Part shown: positions 25,723 through 38,800 of the stretch, in pieces
Layout of the letters: each line of letters starts with the position of its first letter
How positions within the stretch are numbered: the first letter of the stretch is position 1
Assembly (NCBI GenBank): GCA_013396525.1
Contig: VWYX01000709.1
Span: forward strand, 366,310-430,309
DNA from: Chaetorhynchus papuensis
Lineage: Eukaryota > Chordata > Aves > Passeriformes > Rhipiduridae
Reading direction: 5' to 3'
Length of the DNA stretch: 64,000 bases
Notes under the pieces: generated by a model
The model's input: only the letters and a program-made list of their open reading frames with translations
Database searches by the model: none
What the model was told of the DNA's origin: nothing
Program-made: the position numbers and the translations under genes

Positions 25723-26663
25723 CTCCATCATGAGATGCTTGTACTCTTCATCACAAACTTTCTAGGCTATGTATCCCATAAAAACCACAAGTTTATGGCC
25801 TCAAACCCAGGCTTGAATTAGAGGGGGGGCTCAGGTGAGACTTAGCCATCTCCAGCCCCACACAACACTGTCTTCTCTCTGCCAAGGTTTTACCTGCAGT
25901 GGTTAGACCCTTCCAGCACCCTGGGCTGCTCAAGTCACTCAGACATTTTGGCATTAGCGTTTCTGCAGAACTTTAATTGGAAACATTTAGTGCCAACTTC
26001 TTGCATTATGTTTGCTCAGTCATATGCAACAAGGCTTGGGGGAAGAAAATTTTTGTGTATCTTCATAACTGCGTGTTTGTGTGTGTGATGAAGAATGAAA
26101 ATACATGTTGAGGCAAGGAGTCAGGCACACATACATGTGGATTATGCACATATATACTTTCTTTTATGTTGTGATATCATCATGATATATTTTGAAGAGA
26201 TACTTACATAGTTCTGGACTAAATACTTTCTTTTTGCTAATGTTCTAATCATATTTATAAATGTAGCCACTGAAGTATGTTTTCAATTGACATCTAAGTA
26301 GTTATGTGTCTACTAGCATTTTATGTGCCTAGACCACTTTAATGACAGTTTTCCAAATATGTGTGCTTAGCTATTTCTTCACTATTCACTATTTAACTTC
26401 TTAATTTAGGAAAATTAAGGAGTTAAAAAATAAATTTAAGAATTTTCTGGTGTTAGAAAGGTATTGTATTTTTCCCAATACTCCCACAGACTTCAGTGGA
26501 CGATTTCTAATGAAATGCAAACATTCAGTCCTCATGTTCATTGTGAGAATTAAATATGAATATGGCACAAAAGCATTTAATTCTGGTATTGTTTAAGCTC
26601 ATCTTTTCTCTAATACCAATAGAAATAGTACATTTCCACTGGTATCCAGTGCTTTGTAGCTTT

Positions 26664-26698
26664 TTTTGTTTGTTTGTTTGTTTGTTTGTTTGTTTGTG
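26664..26698. repeat. (TTTG)n microsatellite
   Basis: About eight and a half TTTG units, uninterrupted. A polymorphic locus is likely. Confidence 0.95.
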
Positions 26699-26891
26699 CA
26701 AGCATAGATTTTTGGTGGTTTTTATCTTAAAATATTAGTAGATGTATTTGCTACTATGGAAGTACTGTTTTTTCCTGGCAGTTACACAAACTGAAATGTT
26801 TCAAGATTAAACATTTCAGAACTATGTGAAGCTTTGGAAAAAGCAACCAAATTCCTTTTTAGTCTTTGCAAACTTGATGGTGTTAAATGTG

Positions 26892-26914
26892 AATAGTAAT
26901 AATAATAATAGTAA
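26892..26914. repeat. (TAA)n microsatellite
   Basis: An imperfect run of AAT/TAA units with two TAG interruptions. Confidence 0.85.
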
Positions 26915-29900
26915 TATGCTATTATTCTGCTTTGACAGAATATGCAACTTGTGTGCATTTCCTTAGTCAAAGACATTTTTAGTGGTGGGTACTAATTTAA
27001 TTTATATTGTAACAGCTAAATTATAAATCTAGGACACAATTCACATTAATTATGTCTCAGATCAAGCCCCAGTTTTGGTAGGAATTGTCAGGTTGATGAT
27101 CACAAGTAGAGTTTATGCTTTTTGCCTTAAATTTTTTGTGGATCCTGGCTGTGCTAGGAACCTGGATATTAATTCCTGAATGACACCTGTATAATGATAA
27201 AAATCTATTCTGTACCTGTGGCTTTTTTAAACCCAAGAGAAACCTGCGCACTGGAAAGTACACTAAGAGTCAGATGGAAAAATCCCACAAGTCTGAGGAG
27301 GGAGGAGGCAAAGTGTTGTCAGGAAGTGGGATGGGGTGATTTCTGATTAATTTTTTTTGGTATTTTCTCTATTTGTTACATGAAAGGCAGTACCTTATTA
27401 GACCTGGCAACTCAGAAAATTATTTTTCAGTAGAAAAAAGGCTACATTTACTGAGTATGGGTGAAAAGACCATTGTTAAATTAATCTAATTCTGCACAAC
27501 ACAAGAGTTCATTCTCTTTCAGGAGAATTTTAGAAACTGGCTGGATTTCAAGCAATGTTTTAATGCAACTTTTTGGCTGCCTGCCTCCTCAGAAAATCAA
27601 GGGCCTCTGCTCAATAACTGAGTGTAAATACAGTCAGTGCAGTAGGCCTTTGTTTCAGTCATGCAGAACCAATTTCTAGTTTGATGGTATCACTGTTGCA
27701 TATTTTTAATTGAAACTATGGTGAGAAATACGTAAATCCTCATTATTATTCTGGTTTTCCCCTGTAAGATTATGGTGCTGTCTGACTTTGTTTGATATTG
27801 CTGTGGTCACCAGCACTTATATTCAAACACAGACGTATCCCCCAGGTTTGGGAATTGGGATAAGAACTACCTTTCAATGATTAAAACCAGAGTACCAGAG
27901 AGTACCAGTGTATTCATTAGCCTGTTAATGAAATGCTTCTGCTAATGCCAGTTGTTATAAAGATTTAATAGGTTTAACATGGGGCTATGGCACAACCCCA
28001 GCAGCCCTCAGTGCTCTCACTGAATCTAAATATTCATCTTGGCAAATTCACCTGATGTTTATTCCACAGCAATGATTTCCTCTGCTGCCCAGCAAAAAGA
28101 AGTGAACCTCTAGTGTTTGTTAAACACACCCTTCAAAACAACATTTTTAAAATAGCAAGTGTTCCTTGAAAGTCTGGTTTTCTTCCTCCTTACAATTAAC
28201 AGTTCTCATTAATAAGGCATCTCTTTTTTAAAGAGATTCTTTTAATCAGTAATTCTTTCTGTCAGTGGCTCTTGTACAGAGAGTTAGATGCTGAAAAAAG
28301 GTGTCAGCATAGGTTGAATTGTAAGACACAAAAAGTGAAATAACTCCTACCGTGTCTTCTGCCCCTAACTGGTACCTGTCTCCCAGAAGGAGGGTGAAAG
28401 TCCTAAACAGCGAATTTAGAAAATAAATGCAGTTATAGAGAGAGGAAGGTTTCCTTTTCCAGCAAGGGTCAGATTTTGAAATCCATCCGCAGCTTTTGCT
28501 TGGCCTTGCATTTGAAATGGTTATCTGAGGTTTATCTTGGTGACCTCTTCCAGCCCCTTCAATCTTACAAGTATCTTGGGAAGAATTTCAAATACAGTTC
28601 TGCCATACCGTTGCTATTCAGGGAAATACGACTTTTGTCCATCTCCTGTTTTTAAAGGGTGATGCTGAAGCAAAGGCAAGACAAAAGGATGCAAGCCGTA
28701 TGCTGAGTGTTGCTGTTTTGAGGAAATTTTTTCTGGTCCATGTATTTTCATACAGCCCTTGAGAGGCTTGGTGGATAGATGTGTTCCGTGACCTGTCGCA
28801 GTGAGGATCCCAGCACACTGAACACTTTGCCCCTTTTTTAAAGTTGGGATTGGACTAGATGGGTTAATTTTTCTTCATGTATCTATAACCATGAAAGTAA
28901 GTCTGGTCCTTAATTGATTCATAGCTCTTCTCTGTGCTATTGTGATCTCTCAGCTCTTTAATTTATGAGATAAGGTGATAGAAATTAGTAGCAATATTTA
29001 GCACAAGTGATGACAGCTACAATGCTTTAGTATCAAAACATCTCACTTCCTTTGGTCCTCAGTGCCTACCACATGGTTGTATTGTCTTACTTGATTTTGC
29101 CGTATAACAAACCTGGAATTTTAGAACTGATGCAAGGTTATAAGTAGTTGAGTTTTATGTGAACCAAAGGTTCTTTTTAAACCAATCTTACTGCATCTGC
29201 TCAGGGCAGATCTGGTTATTCCCTCTGCTTTTTAATACTTATATGGTAGTTAATGTGTTTTTGTCACTTCATAGTTCTTGTTCTTTACTCTGTAAATGTA
29301 ATTTAAGCTATAAAAATCCACCTGTAGCACTTTGCCATCCTAGTCACTTTAAACGGGTGACATTCCCTGTTGGAAAAGTAAATTGCTAGTTTTTCTCTTT
29401 GCTGACTGAGTAGTTAAATATTTGACTGTTCTAGGTATTTAATCGATTATCTTTTTCAAAGGCACACAAAAAAGCTGGCAATCCTCTTGTTTGTTTATTA
29501 GTAGTAGGCTCAGGTAGGGTGATTATATGTTGTGTCACTAGCAGCCTGAGAGGAATATTTGGGAAGGCTCTGAAATGTAAATTTGGTGAACAGTGTACCA
29601 GGAGGCAACAAAGATGGGGATTATAGGAAAGAATTTGCAAGCAAAGGCAGATTAAAGGGACTTTGTTTTACTCATTAGTTTCTGTTCCTTTAGGAGATCA
29701 GCTACAAATCACCTGAAAAGCTCAAGAGTCCACTTGCAGGCTCTGTGCATGTGAAACTGTGTTGAGTTTTGCCCTCATTTCTCCCTCGAATACCAAATTA
29801 ATTGGAAAGAAAAAGTATGACTGCTTCATGCGTGCTGATAGGTCATATAGAATGTTACAAAAAGTGTGCAGATTTGCCTTTTTAGCTGTCTTCCAATATT

Positions 29901-30079
29901 GTTCTATAAGGAAAACATGGCCCAAACTCTTCCCTGGCTCACTAGGGCCAGGGCACTGGGTAGGCTATCTGGGGCAGTATATTGCTCTGAAATTTGAGTA
30001 GTAGATACCTAGGAAAATACTCACTGATGGCAATTTCATGGATGGACTCAGTTTCCATGGGCAGTTTTAGGCACCACAA

Positions 30080-30560
30080 GATAAGAAGGACATAAAGCTA
30101 TTAGCATCCAAAGGAAGGCTACGAAGATGGTGAAGGGCCTTGAGGGAAGCCATATGAGGAGTGGCTGAGGTCACTTGGTCTGTTCAGCAGCCTGGCGAAG
30201 AGGAGACTGAGGGGAGATGTCACAGCAGTCTCCAGCTTCCTCTCATGAAGGGCAGCAGAGGGGCAGGCACCCATCTCTTCTCCCTGGGGGGAACCAGTGA
30301 TAGAACTTGGGGAATGGCCTGAATTTGAGTCAAGGAGAAGGAGAGTGGGCTGGATGTTAGGAAAAGGTTCTTCCCCCAGAGGGTGGTTGGGCACTGGAAC
30401 AGGCTTCCCGAGGAGAGTGGTCACTGCACCGAGCCTGCCAGATTTCCAGAAGCATTTGGACAACACTCTCAGGCACCTGGTGTGATTCTTGGGGTTGTCC
30501 TGTTCAGGACCAGGAGCTGGACTTGATGATCCTTCTATCTCAGGATATTCTGTGATTCTT
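30080..30560 (+). mobile_element. CR1 LINE, about 480 bp of the 3' end
   Basis: Collinear with avian CR1 from AAGAAGGACATAAAGCTATT to the tail GGATATTCTGTGATTCTT. Recognisable landmarks are GAGACTGAGGGGAGATGTCA, GAAAAGGTTCTTCCCCCAGA, GGTTGGGCACTGGAACAGGC and GGAGCTGGACTTGATGATCC. A small deletion sits just before the tail. The copy is 5'-truncated and has no intact reverse transcriptase; its 159-codon frame on the opposite strand is a by-product. The GAGCTGGACTTGATGATCC ending is characteristic of one CR1 subgroup, different from the copy at 35405. Confidence 0.92.
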
Positions 30561-30920
30561 AATAGGAAAAGCAGTGTGAGGATATGAATAACTTGCAATG
30601 CTTGGGGCCTTGCAATCCATTCTCCTTCTGTCTCCTGGGTACCCGTGGGCTGGGCAATGTATTTGCCTTCTGCGGTCTCTATGGGTATGTAGTTTTAAGT
30701 TGGAACAAGCTTTACTTTTCACTCTTTTTCCCCACTGAAACCTTTGGCAAAGATCCCCAACATTTGTAGACAGTGCTAGGTCTATTTTCTAGGAAGTGTT
30801 GTAAGTACCTTAGTTAATGGTGTGAGGAAGGAATTTTTCTTCTAGCTCCCAGGAGCTGCCAGAGTGCCATGGCACAGGAAACCCAGTAGGCCTGAAATCT
30901 CCTTTGCAGCTCAGCATGAT

Positions 30921-30962
30921 GATCAGGCAGAGTCTCATGGTGATCAGGCAAAGTCTCATGGT
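30921..30962. repeat. 21-bp tandem duplication, two copies
   Basis: The unit beginning GATCAGGCAGAGTCTCATGG occurs at 30921-30941 and again at 30942-30962 with one change (GCAGAG to GCAAAG). A partial third copy (GATCA) follows. Confidence 0.85.
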
Positions 30963-33900
30963 GATCACTGAGGAGCACCGAATTACAGCACAATTTTCCT
31001 AATTCCGTCAAAAGTAATTTATCCAATGGCTTGGCCAGCAGTGTAAGTACAGTTTGAGATTCATATTAGGTAATCTGAGCAGACAGGTAGAACAAATTAA
31101 AGAAGTAACATGGTGGCATGGGGTAGGTTGGCAGAGCATAGCTTCTTCTCCCTCGTTTCCTCTCCAACTGTGTGAACGCCTGTCTGAATTGTTCTGGACA
31201 TTTTGAGCCTCATATTCTGCTTTGCAGTACTCCTGCTTTCATCAGGTTCCACTTGGCAAAGACTTGTTGGGACTCCTCAAAGCCTCATCTGTAGGGAGAC
31301 AGGAATGACCAGTTTATTTCCTTGGTGTTTTTTTTTTAAATGATAGACTTTTCTCTTGCATGTGACTTACCCTTGACTTGCAGCTCAGTCTCTGATTCTG
31401 CACTAAGACTAAAATCCTTCATTACCACAGAAATTGCGAGGAATTACTCCAGGGTATTCCAGAGTGAAAAATCCTTTTTAAAACTGCATGTTGATAAGTT
31501 TGATGTGGATCGTGTTCTGCAGCGATCCCTCATGATTTTTTCTTTTTTTGCACCCCTATTTTAACTCTGAATGCAGTTTGTGTGGAGGAAGAAGGACTGC
31601 AAGAGACACTTGCAAAACTTTCTGTGCCTTATTGTACTAGGACTTACGCAAAATACTTAAGGGGTTTTTTTTTTCATTAAAAAGCAGTTATTTTGTGCAA
31701 AATTTGAAATTTGTGTGACGATTAACTTTTTTGTCTATGTGTTATCAAATTAGCACATCTTAATATACTGTAAGTGCTAATAAAGTGTTGTAAGACATGT
31801 AGCAACTAAACTTAGTATTTCAATTCTCTGCCTTGCATTTGGTAATGGAACAGAAGAGGTCTTGAACACATGGCTCCTTATGCTTGAAATAAAAATAAAA
31901 TCCTTTATTCAACATTCAGAAGAGTGGGTCTCAAAAAAAAAAGTTAAAACAATTTGTTATGAAAATACTGCTGAGAAAGAGAATAAACATGTCATTAGGT
32001 ATTCAAAAACATTAACCATAGTTTGCCTTTAACATTGTAATTGTCATTCACATTCTTTTCTGTTGAAAACATTTTATTTGTCTAATGTATTGACTTTATG
32101 CCCGCAAATTATGCTTTTTGCTGATAATATAGATGAAATTCATGAAATCTGCCAGTAAGAGACATATTTGCAGGCAACAGCCCCATGCAACACTTTAGTA
32201 TTCCATTTAAAAATAAAAATTAAAAGTCAAATAATTGCAGATTATGATAGCACAGCAATTTACATTGGGTGTAAAGTTGATTACATGCACTTTCTTTGAC
32301 TGTTAAATACTGATTTTGGATCTAGATTGTTCATAACACGGTGTTTTCCCGCCTGCTGTCATGTGGCCCAGAGTTTGTGGGAGAAGCCTAGGATGGGGTT
32401 GGGACTAGTGCAGGGTTCATAAATTCAGCAACATGATTTGGTTTTTAATTGCGTTGGAATTTATGGAATTTTCACTAAATTTGTACCGCTGCCAAAATGC
32501 CGTCAGGCAGTGAACTTACAGAGGCTTTTTACATGATGTCTGGACTGCAGTGGATCTCTCAGGCTTTAGTGATCTAGCATTTTTTTCTTTGTGAATGCAT
32601 CAATATGGACACCCCAGGACATTGGTTTGTAAACTCTTCTTAGGGTTTCAGTTGATTCAGTGCTTCAGGAGAGAGAGTAACTGGCCAGCTTTCTCAAAAA
32701 GGCTTTTACCATTTTGAAGTATGGGATAACCCTCTTCTCTTTGTGTTGAGATCTTTCAGAGTAAAACAGCATTATAATCAAAGATCATGATCATCCCTCT
32801 AACTCCATCGACAGGGTTTTGGGGATCTTAACATCTGTTGTCTAACTCTTCCCAATAATTTTGGCACTGAGCAGGGCTCTGTGATGAGCAGAAGCATAGT
32901 GCAAGACACAAATAATCTGTATTTGTGAGCCATCCATAGAGCCTTGCGTCTGACTCATGGCAGTGCTGTCACGGACTTGCTATACTTGCTTTTTGTTCCA
33001 CTTATTCACAAAATAAATTATCTTCGTTTCAATCCATCTGTGTTGGAAATGTCCACAAAACTTCCTCCAGCATGGACAGAACAACAAGCTTTGCATTTGC
33101 ACCAAGGCAGCTGGTCCTCAAAATTTGCCTTTCATTCAGTGCTTTGAGTTTTGAAATGAAAATACAAAGTCTGCTCCCTGACAGCTGGTGAGGGTATTCT
33201 TTGTGATGGCTTGGAAAGTCCTGGACTCTATAGATGTGACTGAATGGAGCATGTGGATGTTTCTAAATGATTCTGCTAAAATTGGTGCTTCTTGTGCAGA
33301 TAATAAAAATTATATCATCCCAGTCAATAACTACTAGTCTTGCACTGAAGGACTATCTGTTTTGGATTATTTTTGTAGTAGGAATTATGATTTCTTTTCC
33401 CAAAATACTAATCAGGTTCTTTCAAAGGGATGTCAAATGATGGGGAGAAAATTAGATCTTCAGAGACATGATAGCACAAATACTTGTTTCTACTGATGGT
33501 CAATAGTCTCTTTTTGCAAACACATTTTTTTATATGTTTACTGTACTGGCAACCTTTCATGTGTTGCATGGTCAGTCCCTGGTGTCTGAACCCTATAATT
33601 AAGCATCTGTCAACACTCTAACCATGACATGTCATCATGTCTAGGCTGGCATTCTTTTTCATGTACTCCAAATGTTTCAGCTTTAAATCTCATTCTTCTA
33701 ACTGTATAGTGTTGTTTCTCATTGATTTGCAATGTAATTATGCATAAAAATACAAAATTGTTTTGAAGTTGCTAAAGAGTTTTTTTATAAATCAGTATAT
33801 CTAGTCTAATAAATCGGATGGTGGACAATGCATTGATTTTGGTTTATTCAGTTGAATATTTAATTCTTGGTATGCAGTGGGAACACCCTTATGCTAGCTA

Positions 33901-35404
33901 GTGCTTAAGAAGAGGAATACTATCCTTCATCACTGAGTTAATTAATGGCAGTTTACATTCTATCAAGGTGACTGGCCCGGTGTTGTTAATCACGTCAAGC
34001 TTCTCTGATTTATGTTTAGTGTAACACTTTTTTGATGTGAGGCTGATTATCTATTTCAAAGCACAGTGGTCCAAGGGTGGGTATAAAACTACTAGATGGG
34101 TTTGAATGACTCACTCTTATTTTGCTGCTGTTGCACTACTCAAAATTTGGTACAATGCTTCTTCAGAATGGTGTCGGGTACAGTTTGTTTTATTTTAAAA
34201 TAGTGTGAAAACTATGTTAAAATTAAATTCAATATTCAGTTTAAAATTCAGCTCAATACCGAACAATGTCACTGTCAAATTCTTGTACTTGCATCTGTTT
34301 GATTCTGGTAGAATTGAAATATAAAGAAAATATAAAGCACATGGTTATGTGCTCTGCTGGATATATGGAGTATTTACAGTTGAGCATCTATTTCAGTATG
34401 GGGATGAAATCTGTGGGACTGACTGGTTTCCATCTTATTCTGGGTTTGATTTTTTTTCTTCCACATAAAAGAAAAATGTAAAATACTTTTCTCTTTGGTT
34501 GTTCTGGTATATAGATCCTGTTTAAAGTAATTGGCTTTATTGTTTGAATATCAAATCTATGCAAAGAAACAGTGCTTTAAGAGGCACTGCTGACTTCAAA
34601 GCATCAAAGAACACAGTATCCTGCCTGGTTCTTTAGTACACTGCCTTGCTTTTAGCTTAGCATAGCTTTGTTTTCTCTGCAACAGATTTTTGGGCTAAGG
34701 TGGATGAAGGGCATGTGAAATGTGATGGGGCATCAAACCCAGATCTGAATGTGGTGGTGGCTGCCAAAGTTGGTCATTCCCAGGGTCACTCTGGGTCCTA
34801 GTGGCCCTGGCTGAGCCATGAAGTAAAGTGATTTTTCTCTTGACTTACCAGCCAGGAAATTATGCTGTGGAGGTATTAATTCAGCCCAGAGAATTGACCT
34901 CCTGCTCTTTAGAAGGAATATCAAGTCACTGGTTAATAGTGTTGTATGCTTCCACTAACAAGGAGGTTGATTTAAAGTCTTTTCAGTTGGTGTTCTCACG
35001 TGGACCTACATCAAGGAGACTTGGTTGAGAGAACTGCCGAGCTAAAATGGAAATAAATACACACTAGGTGGGAATAGCAGTGCTGTAAAAATATTCATAA
35101 TGTCTGTTTTTAAATAACACAGTGCAGCATCTTTTGATGGGTGCATATTGTGTGTAATAAAGTAAACATTTTAGGTTAACTGCTGTAGGTGGAGGTTATA
35201 TGCCAATGAAGCAAACCCTTCTGTCCTTCCTGTAACTTACTTACATGGCAGAGCCTGACGGATGCAATCCTGCTGCATCACTTCACAGACACGATTGTGC
35301 CCTTGGGAGCAGAGGTTCATCTGTGTGGTTTAAAGAGAAGAAAAGTTCCTCTGCACACGCGTGATCCCTCTTGCAGGGCACACAGTGATTGCAGCAGAGC
35401 TGTA
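30963..35404. other. Intron stretch without recognised features
   Basis: No repeats or genes were recognised. Around 32100-32300 and 33900-34040 the sequence is AT-rich with TAATTA-type homeodomain cores, compatible with conserved non-coding DNA but not demonstrable here. Confidence 0.4.
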
Positions 35405-35807
35405 GTGGTGGAAGCCTTCCTCTGCTATGGACACAGGCTGGGAGAGTTGGGGCTGGAGAAGAGAAGTTTCCAGGGAGACCTTTATAGCAGCCTTCAGTAC
35501 CTAAAGGGGCTGCAAGAGAGCTTTTTACAAGGGCATGAAGTGATAGAACAAGGGAGAATGTCTTCCAAGTCACAGAGGGCAGGTTTGAATGAGGTAATAA
35601 GAAAAAGTTCTTCACTGTGAGGGTGATGAGGCATTAGCACAGGTTTGCCAGAGAAGCTGTCGGTGCCCCATCCCTGGAAGTGTTCAAGGCCGCGTTAGAT
35701 GGGGCTTGGAACAAGCTGGTCTAATGGAAGAAGTCCCTGCCCATGGCAGGGGACTTGGAACTGGATGATACTTAAGGTGCCTTCTACCTAAACCATTCTA
35801 TGATGAT
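35405..35807 (+). mobile_element. CR1 LINE, about 400 bp of the 3' end
   Basis: Collinear with avian CR1: CAGGGAGACCTTTATAGCAG, CCTTCAGTACCTAAAGGGGC, AAAGTTCTTCACTGTGAGGG, CCCATCCCTGGAAGTGTTCA and CCTGCCCATGGCAGGGGACT, ending in AAACCATTCTATGATGAT. The left edge is approximate. It is 5'-truncated, with an internal deletion around the start of the 3' untranslated region. Confidence 0.92.
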
Positions 35808-38800
35808 AGGTGTTGCTTATTCTGATGGCAATTTACCTTTCCAGCATGCTGCCTTGTTTCTGAATTATTTGGCTTAAGTATGTAATAGCTTGGTCCAACA
35901 AATGTATTATTCTCTACTGATGTTCATTTTCAGTTTTTCTACTTCTCCTTAATCTTCCACACCCCTTATTCTCTCACTTTAATGTATCTTAGTTATAAAA
36001 GTAGGCAGCTATAATAATGTAGTAATAGACATGCAGTAGATACTCTTGAATATTTCTTAAGACAGTATATGATAATTTCCCATTCTTCATTGTAGGGATA
36101 GCAAATAGACTGCAAATAAAGACTTGTTGATGGTGCTCCTTAGGCACACTGTGTGTGTGTTTGCAGGGAGGAATAAGTGGATGTCCAGATTTGTGTGGGT
36201 GTTCTTACTCTGCACAAGATCAACTGCTTTAATTGCTCACTCGCCTTCATTCATCTTCCTTAAGATGCTGAATCAAAATCTGCTAATCTGTCTCCACATC
36301 ATATATTAGATTTCATAACCGGTCCATAATTTCTACAAGAACTAACAGATCATCAGACGCTTGTAATAAAAGTGCTGTTTCATTCCAGTTGACTACACAG
36401 CACAGTCATACAGCCTGAGTATCATAAAGCTTTGAACTGGCTCGTGGAAAAGGGAACAGCAAGAAAACGTGCTGGAAATGCACCATGTGCAGCAGAACTA
36501 CACTTTAGTCCAGAGCTGTGAGGGGTAAAATACTGCACGTTTCAGCTAATAATCTGCAATTCCATTATCTCTGAGCCATGAACTGCATTGCTGGTGATGT
36601 ACAGGCTGGATTATCCTATCTGCTTTTTGTCCCATATATCCAAAAGTTGACACTTAATTATGTTGTCCGACAGTAGATCAAGTTTTACAACAACAACAAA
36701 GGATTAAAACGGTTTTATACTGGGGACATTCAGAGGATAAACAGTGCTGTGTTATAAGAGGAAACGGCAGTCAGCTGTGTTACCATCTGGGAGAGAAACA
36801 TTGAAGTGCTATTAATATGTAAACCTTTTAGATTTTTTGTTTGTTTGTTTTTAGAATTGGTAGCATTCCTAAAGAACCGATTACAGTTCTCTAGTCAATT
36901 TTGGTGTCAAAGGATGCTGCAAAATTGTATTACTGCAACAATTAACATGAGAACAACTATCTTCTCATTTGTTTTTAAGGTGTCTTCTTCAGACACTAGA
37001 GCAGCAAGGGTAACATCAGATCAGTTTTTGTGTATGGCAATAAATCCACTGTGTTGCATAAGCACTCCATTTGCCACGGAAGAGGACAGTGCAGACTCTT
37101 CTCTATCTCAGCAGAACTTATCCATATGAATGGCAGTTATTCTTTCAATTCAATGTGGTAAACACTTAAATATCCTAATTGGCTAATTTTATTATTGCAT
37201 TCACTGCTAATGTGCTAATTGTTTTATTTCTGGGAAAGCTGTAAAAAATGCTACTTGATATTGATTTATTTATCTTCTGCTCCATTTGGTTTTATTACAG
37301 TATGGTTTGATTTCATTCTGTATTTCAGGAAATCATTATCATACATAAATATTTTAGTGAAGAAGGGTAGGGGAAGAGTGAAAGAGGGAGAAGAGAGATA
37401 AATACAAGGTAGAAGGTTTGTGTTTAAATTAATTTCTTTTGTGATCAGAACATGTTTGGCTGCATTTCATTCATTTAGTTTCCTTGCAATAAAACACAAA
37501 AATAAAAAGCCAATCAATACAAACTCTCCAGGGTTTTACTGTCCTGGATTCTGGTCAACATGGCGCAATTGCCTCTTTACTTTCTTGAAAGCATCAGCCC
37601 TTTGAAAAGGCTCGTACAGCTGTGCATAATCGCTGAGACTCTGCACGGCCCTGAGCTATGGAAGGGAATTAGCTCCCCAGAGCCAGGATGCTTTCCTTTG
37701 AGGGAAAGCAGGGGAGGAACGGCTTCTCATCAAGATGATACCACGCGAAGGTACAGAAACGTCTAAGTCCCATCTGGGAAGTCCAGCTCCCTCTCTTACA
37801 GGCAGAGATTCATATAATACCAATTCATCTGCCTGTTTGCTATACTTCTGCTGTGCTAATTATTTTGATGGCTGTGTTAGTGTCTCCACAGGCCAGCGCT
37901 GACACTTTTAGGGGTGAAAAGCAAGTAAATTCTAAAGATAAGTTTCAGTTCAGAAAATAAAGGAATGCTTATACTTAAAATTGAGCCCACACTTAGATGT
38001 AGGTCTGCAGCATTTTCCTCCTTTTGCATTTACTGGGTCAAAACTTGGACTAAGACCAATGATTTTGTCTCATCAGTTGTAGGTAATTCTAGACACTCTA
38101 TTCAGCTTACAGCATTTTTGGAAGGTGCACAGGTTTATCTTGATTCAGAGCTATTAATGACTATCAATATGGTTAACAGCTCATTCTTTTCTCTCTCTGA
38201 TATGGGAGAGGAAAAAAGTGCATTCTGACCTCTCTAATTCCTCTCTTTTGTTGCAGCACACCCTAAACTCTACACACGCTTAATTTCTAAGTAGTCTAAA
38301 TCTGGTTTTGAATTTTCCTTTTAGTCATGGAAATAAGGAAGGAATTTGAATTCACTGAACCATGAAACCATTAAAGAATCAAATACAGCGTTTGGAAGGG
38401 TCAGCTGGATAAAAACTAGACTTGAATATCCAAATAGCAGAGAATGCTCTTCTTAAATGCTCTCTTTTTAAGAAGTTATCGAATTGGAAAAAAGTGCCTC
38501 TTTTTATGAGAAGATATATTTGGCAATTTTATAACTTACTGGTTAAAATATAAGTTTTTAAAGTGTGTTGCCTGTTTTCTCATCATAAACATCCCCTTTA
38601 CATGACCTTAGAGATGCCTCATTGTCTTTCTTGCAGTTGGTGGACTTTCCATGTCATCCCTGACGAATCTTTAAAAATCGTAAGACTTCCTCTTTTTAAG
38701 GGTTTTTGGGTTCATTCTCTGATGTAGATATCCCTCCGCTCTCAGAAGTCCTTTTCAGCACTAAAACATAGTGTTAGGTTTTCCTGGAAGTCAAGGAGTT

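Larger units (their letters stand above)
22126..30079. other. Intron stretch with microsatellites and one CR1 scrap
   Basis: Beyond the listed palindrome, the TTTG and TAA microsatellites and the CR1 scrap at 25661, no gene is visible. A GAAGAAGAAGAAG run lies at about 24503-24517. Confidence 0.5.

Noticed and set aside
26478..26502. CTCCCACAGACTTCAGTGG resembling half of the 17971 MITE-like hairpin
   Set aside because: There is no second arm and only a short match.
28535..28572. CR1-like tail (GACCTCTTCCAGCCCCTTCA)
   Set aside because: The match is short, without octamers or upstream CR1 sequence; too weak to call.
30119..30598. 159-codon minus-strand frame
   Set aside because: It is antisense to a CR1 LINE copy and has no domain.
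8183..31786. 17-mer GTAAGTGCTAATAAAGT shared at 8183-8199 and 31770-31786
   Set aside because: Flanks do not match, and such an AT-rich word can recur by chance in 64 kb.
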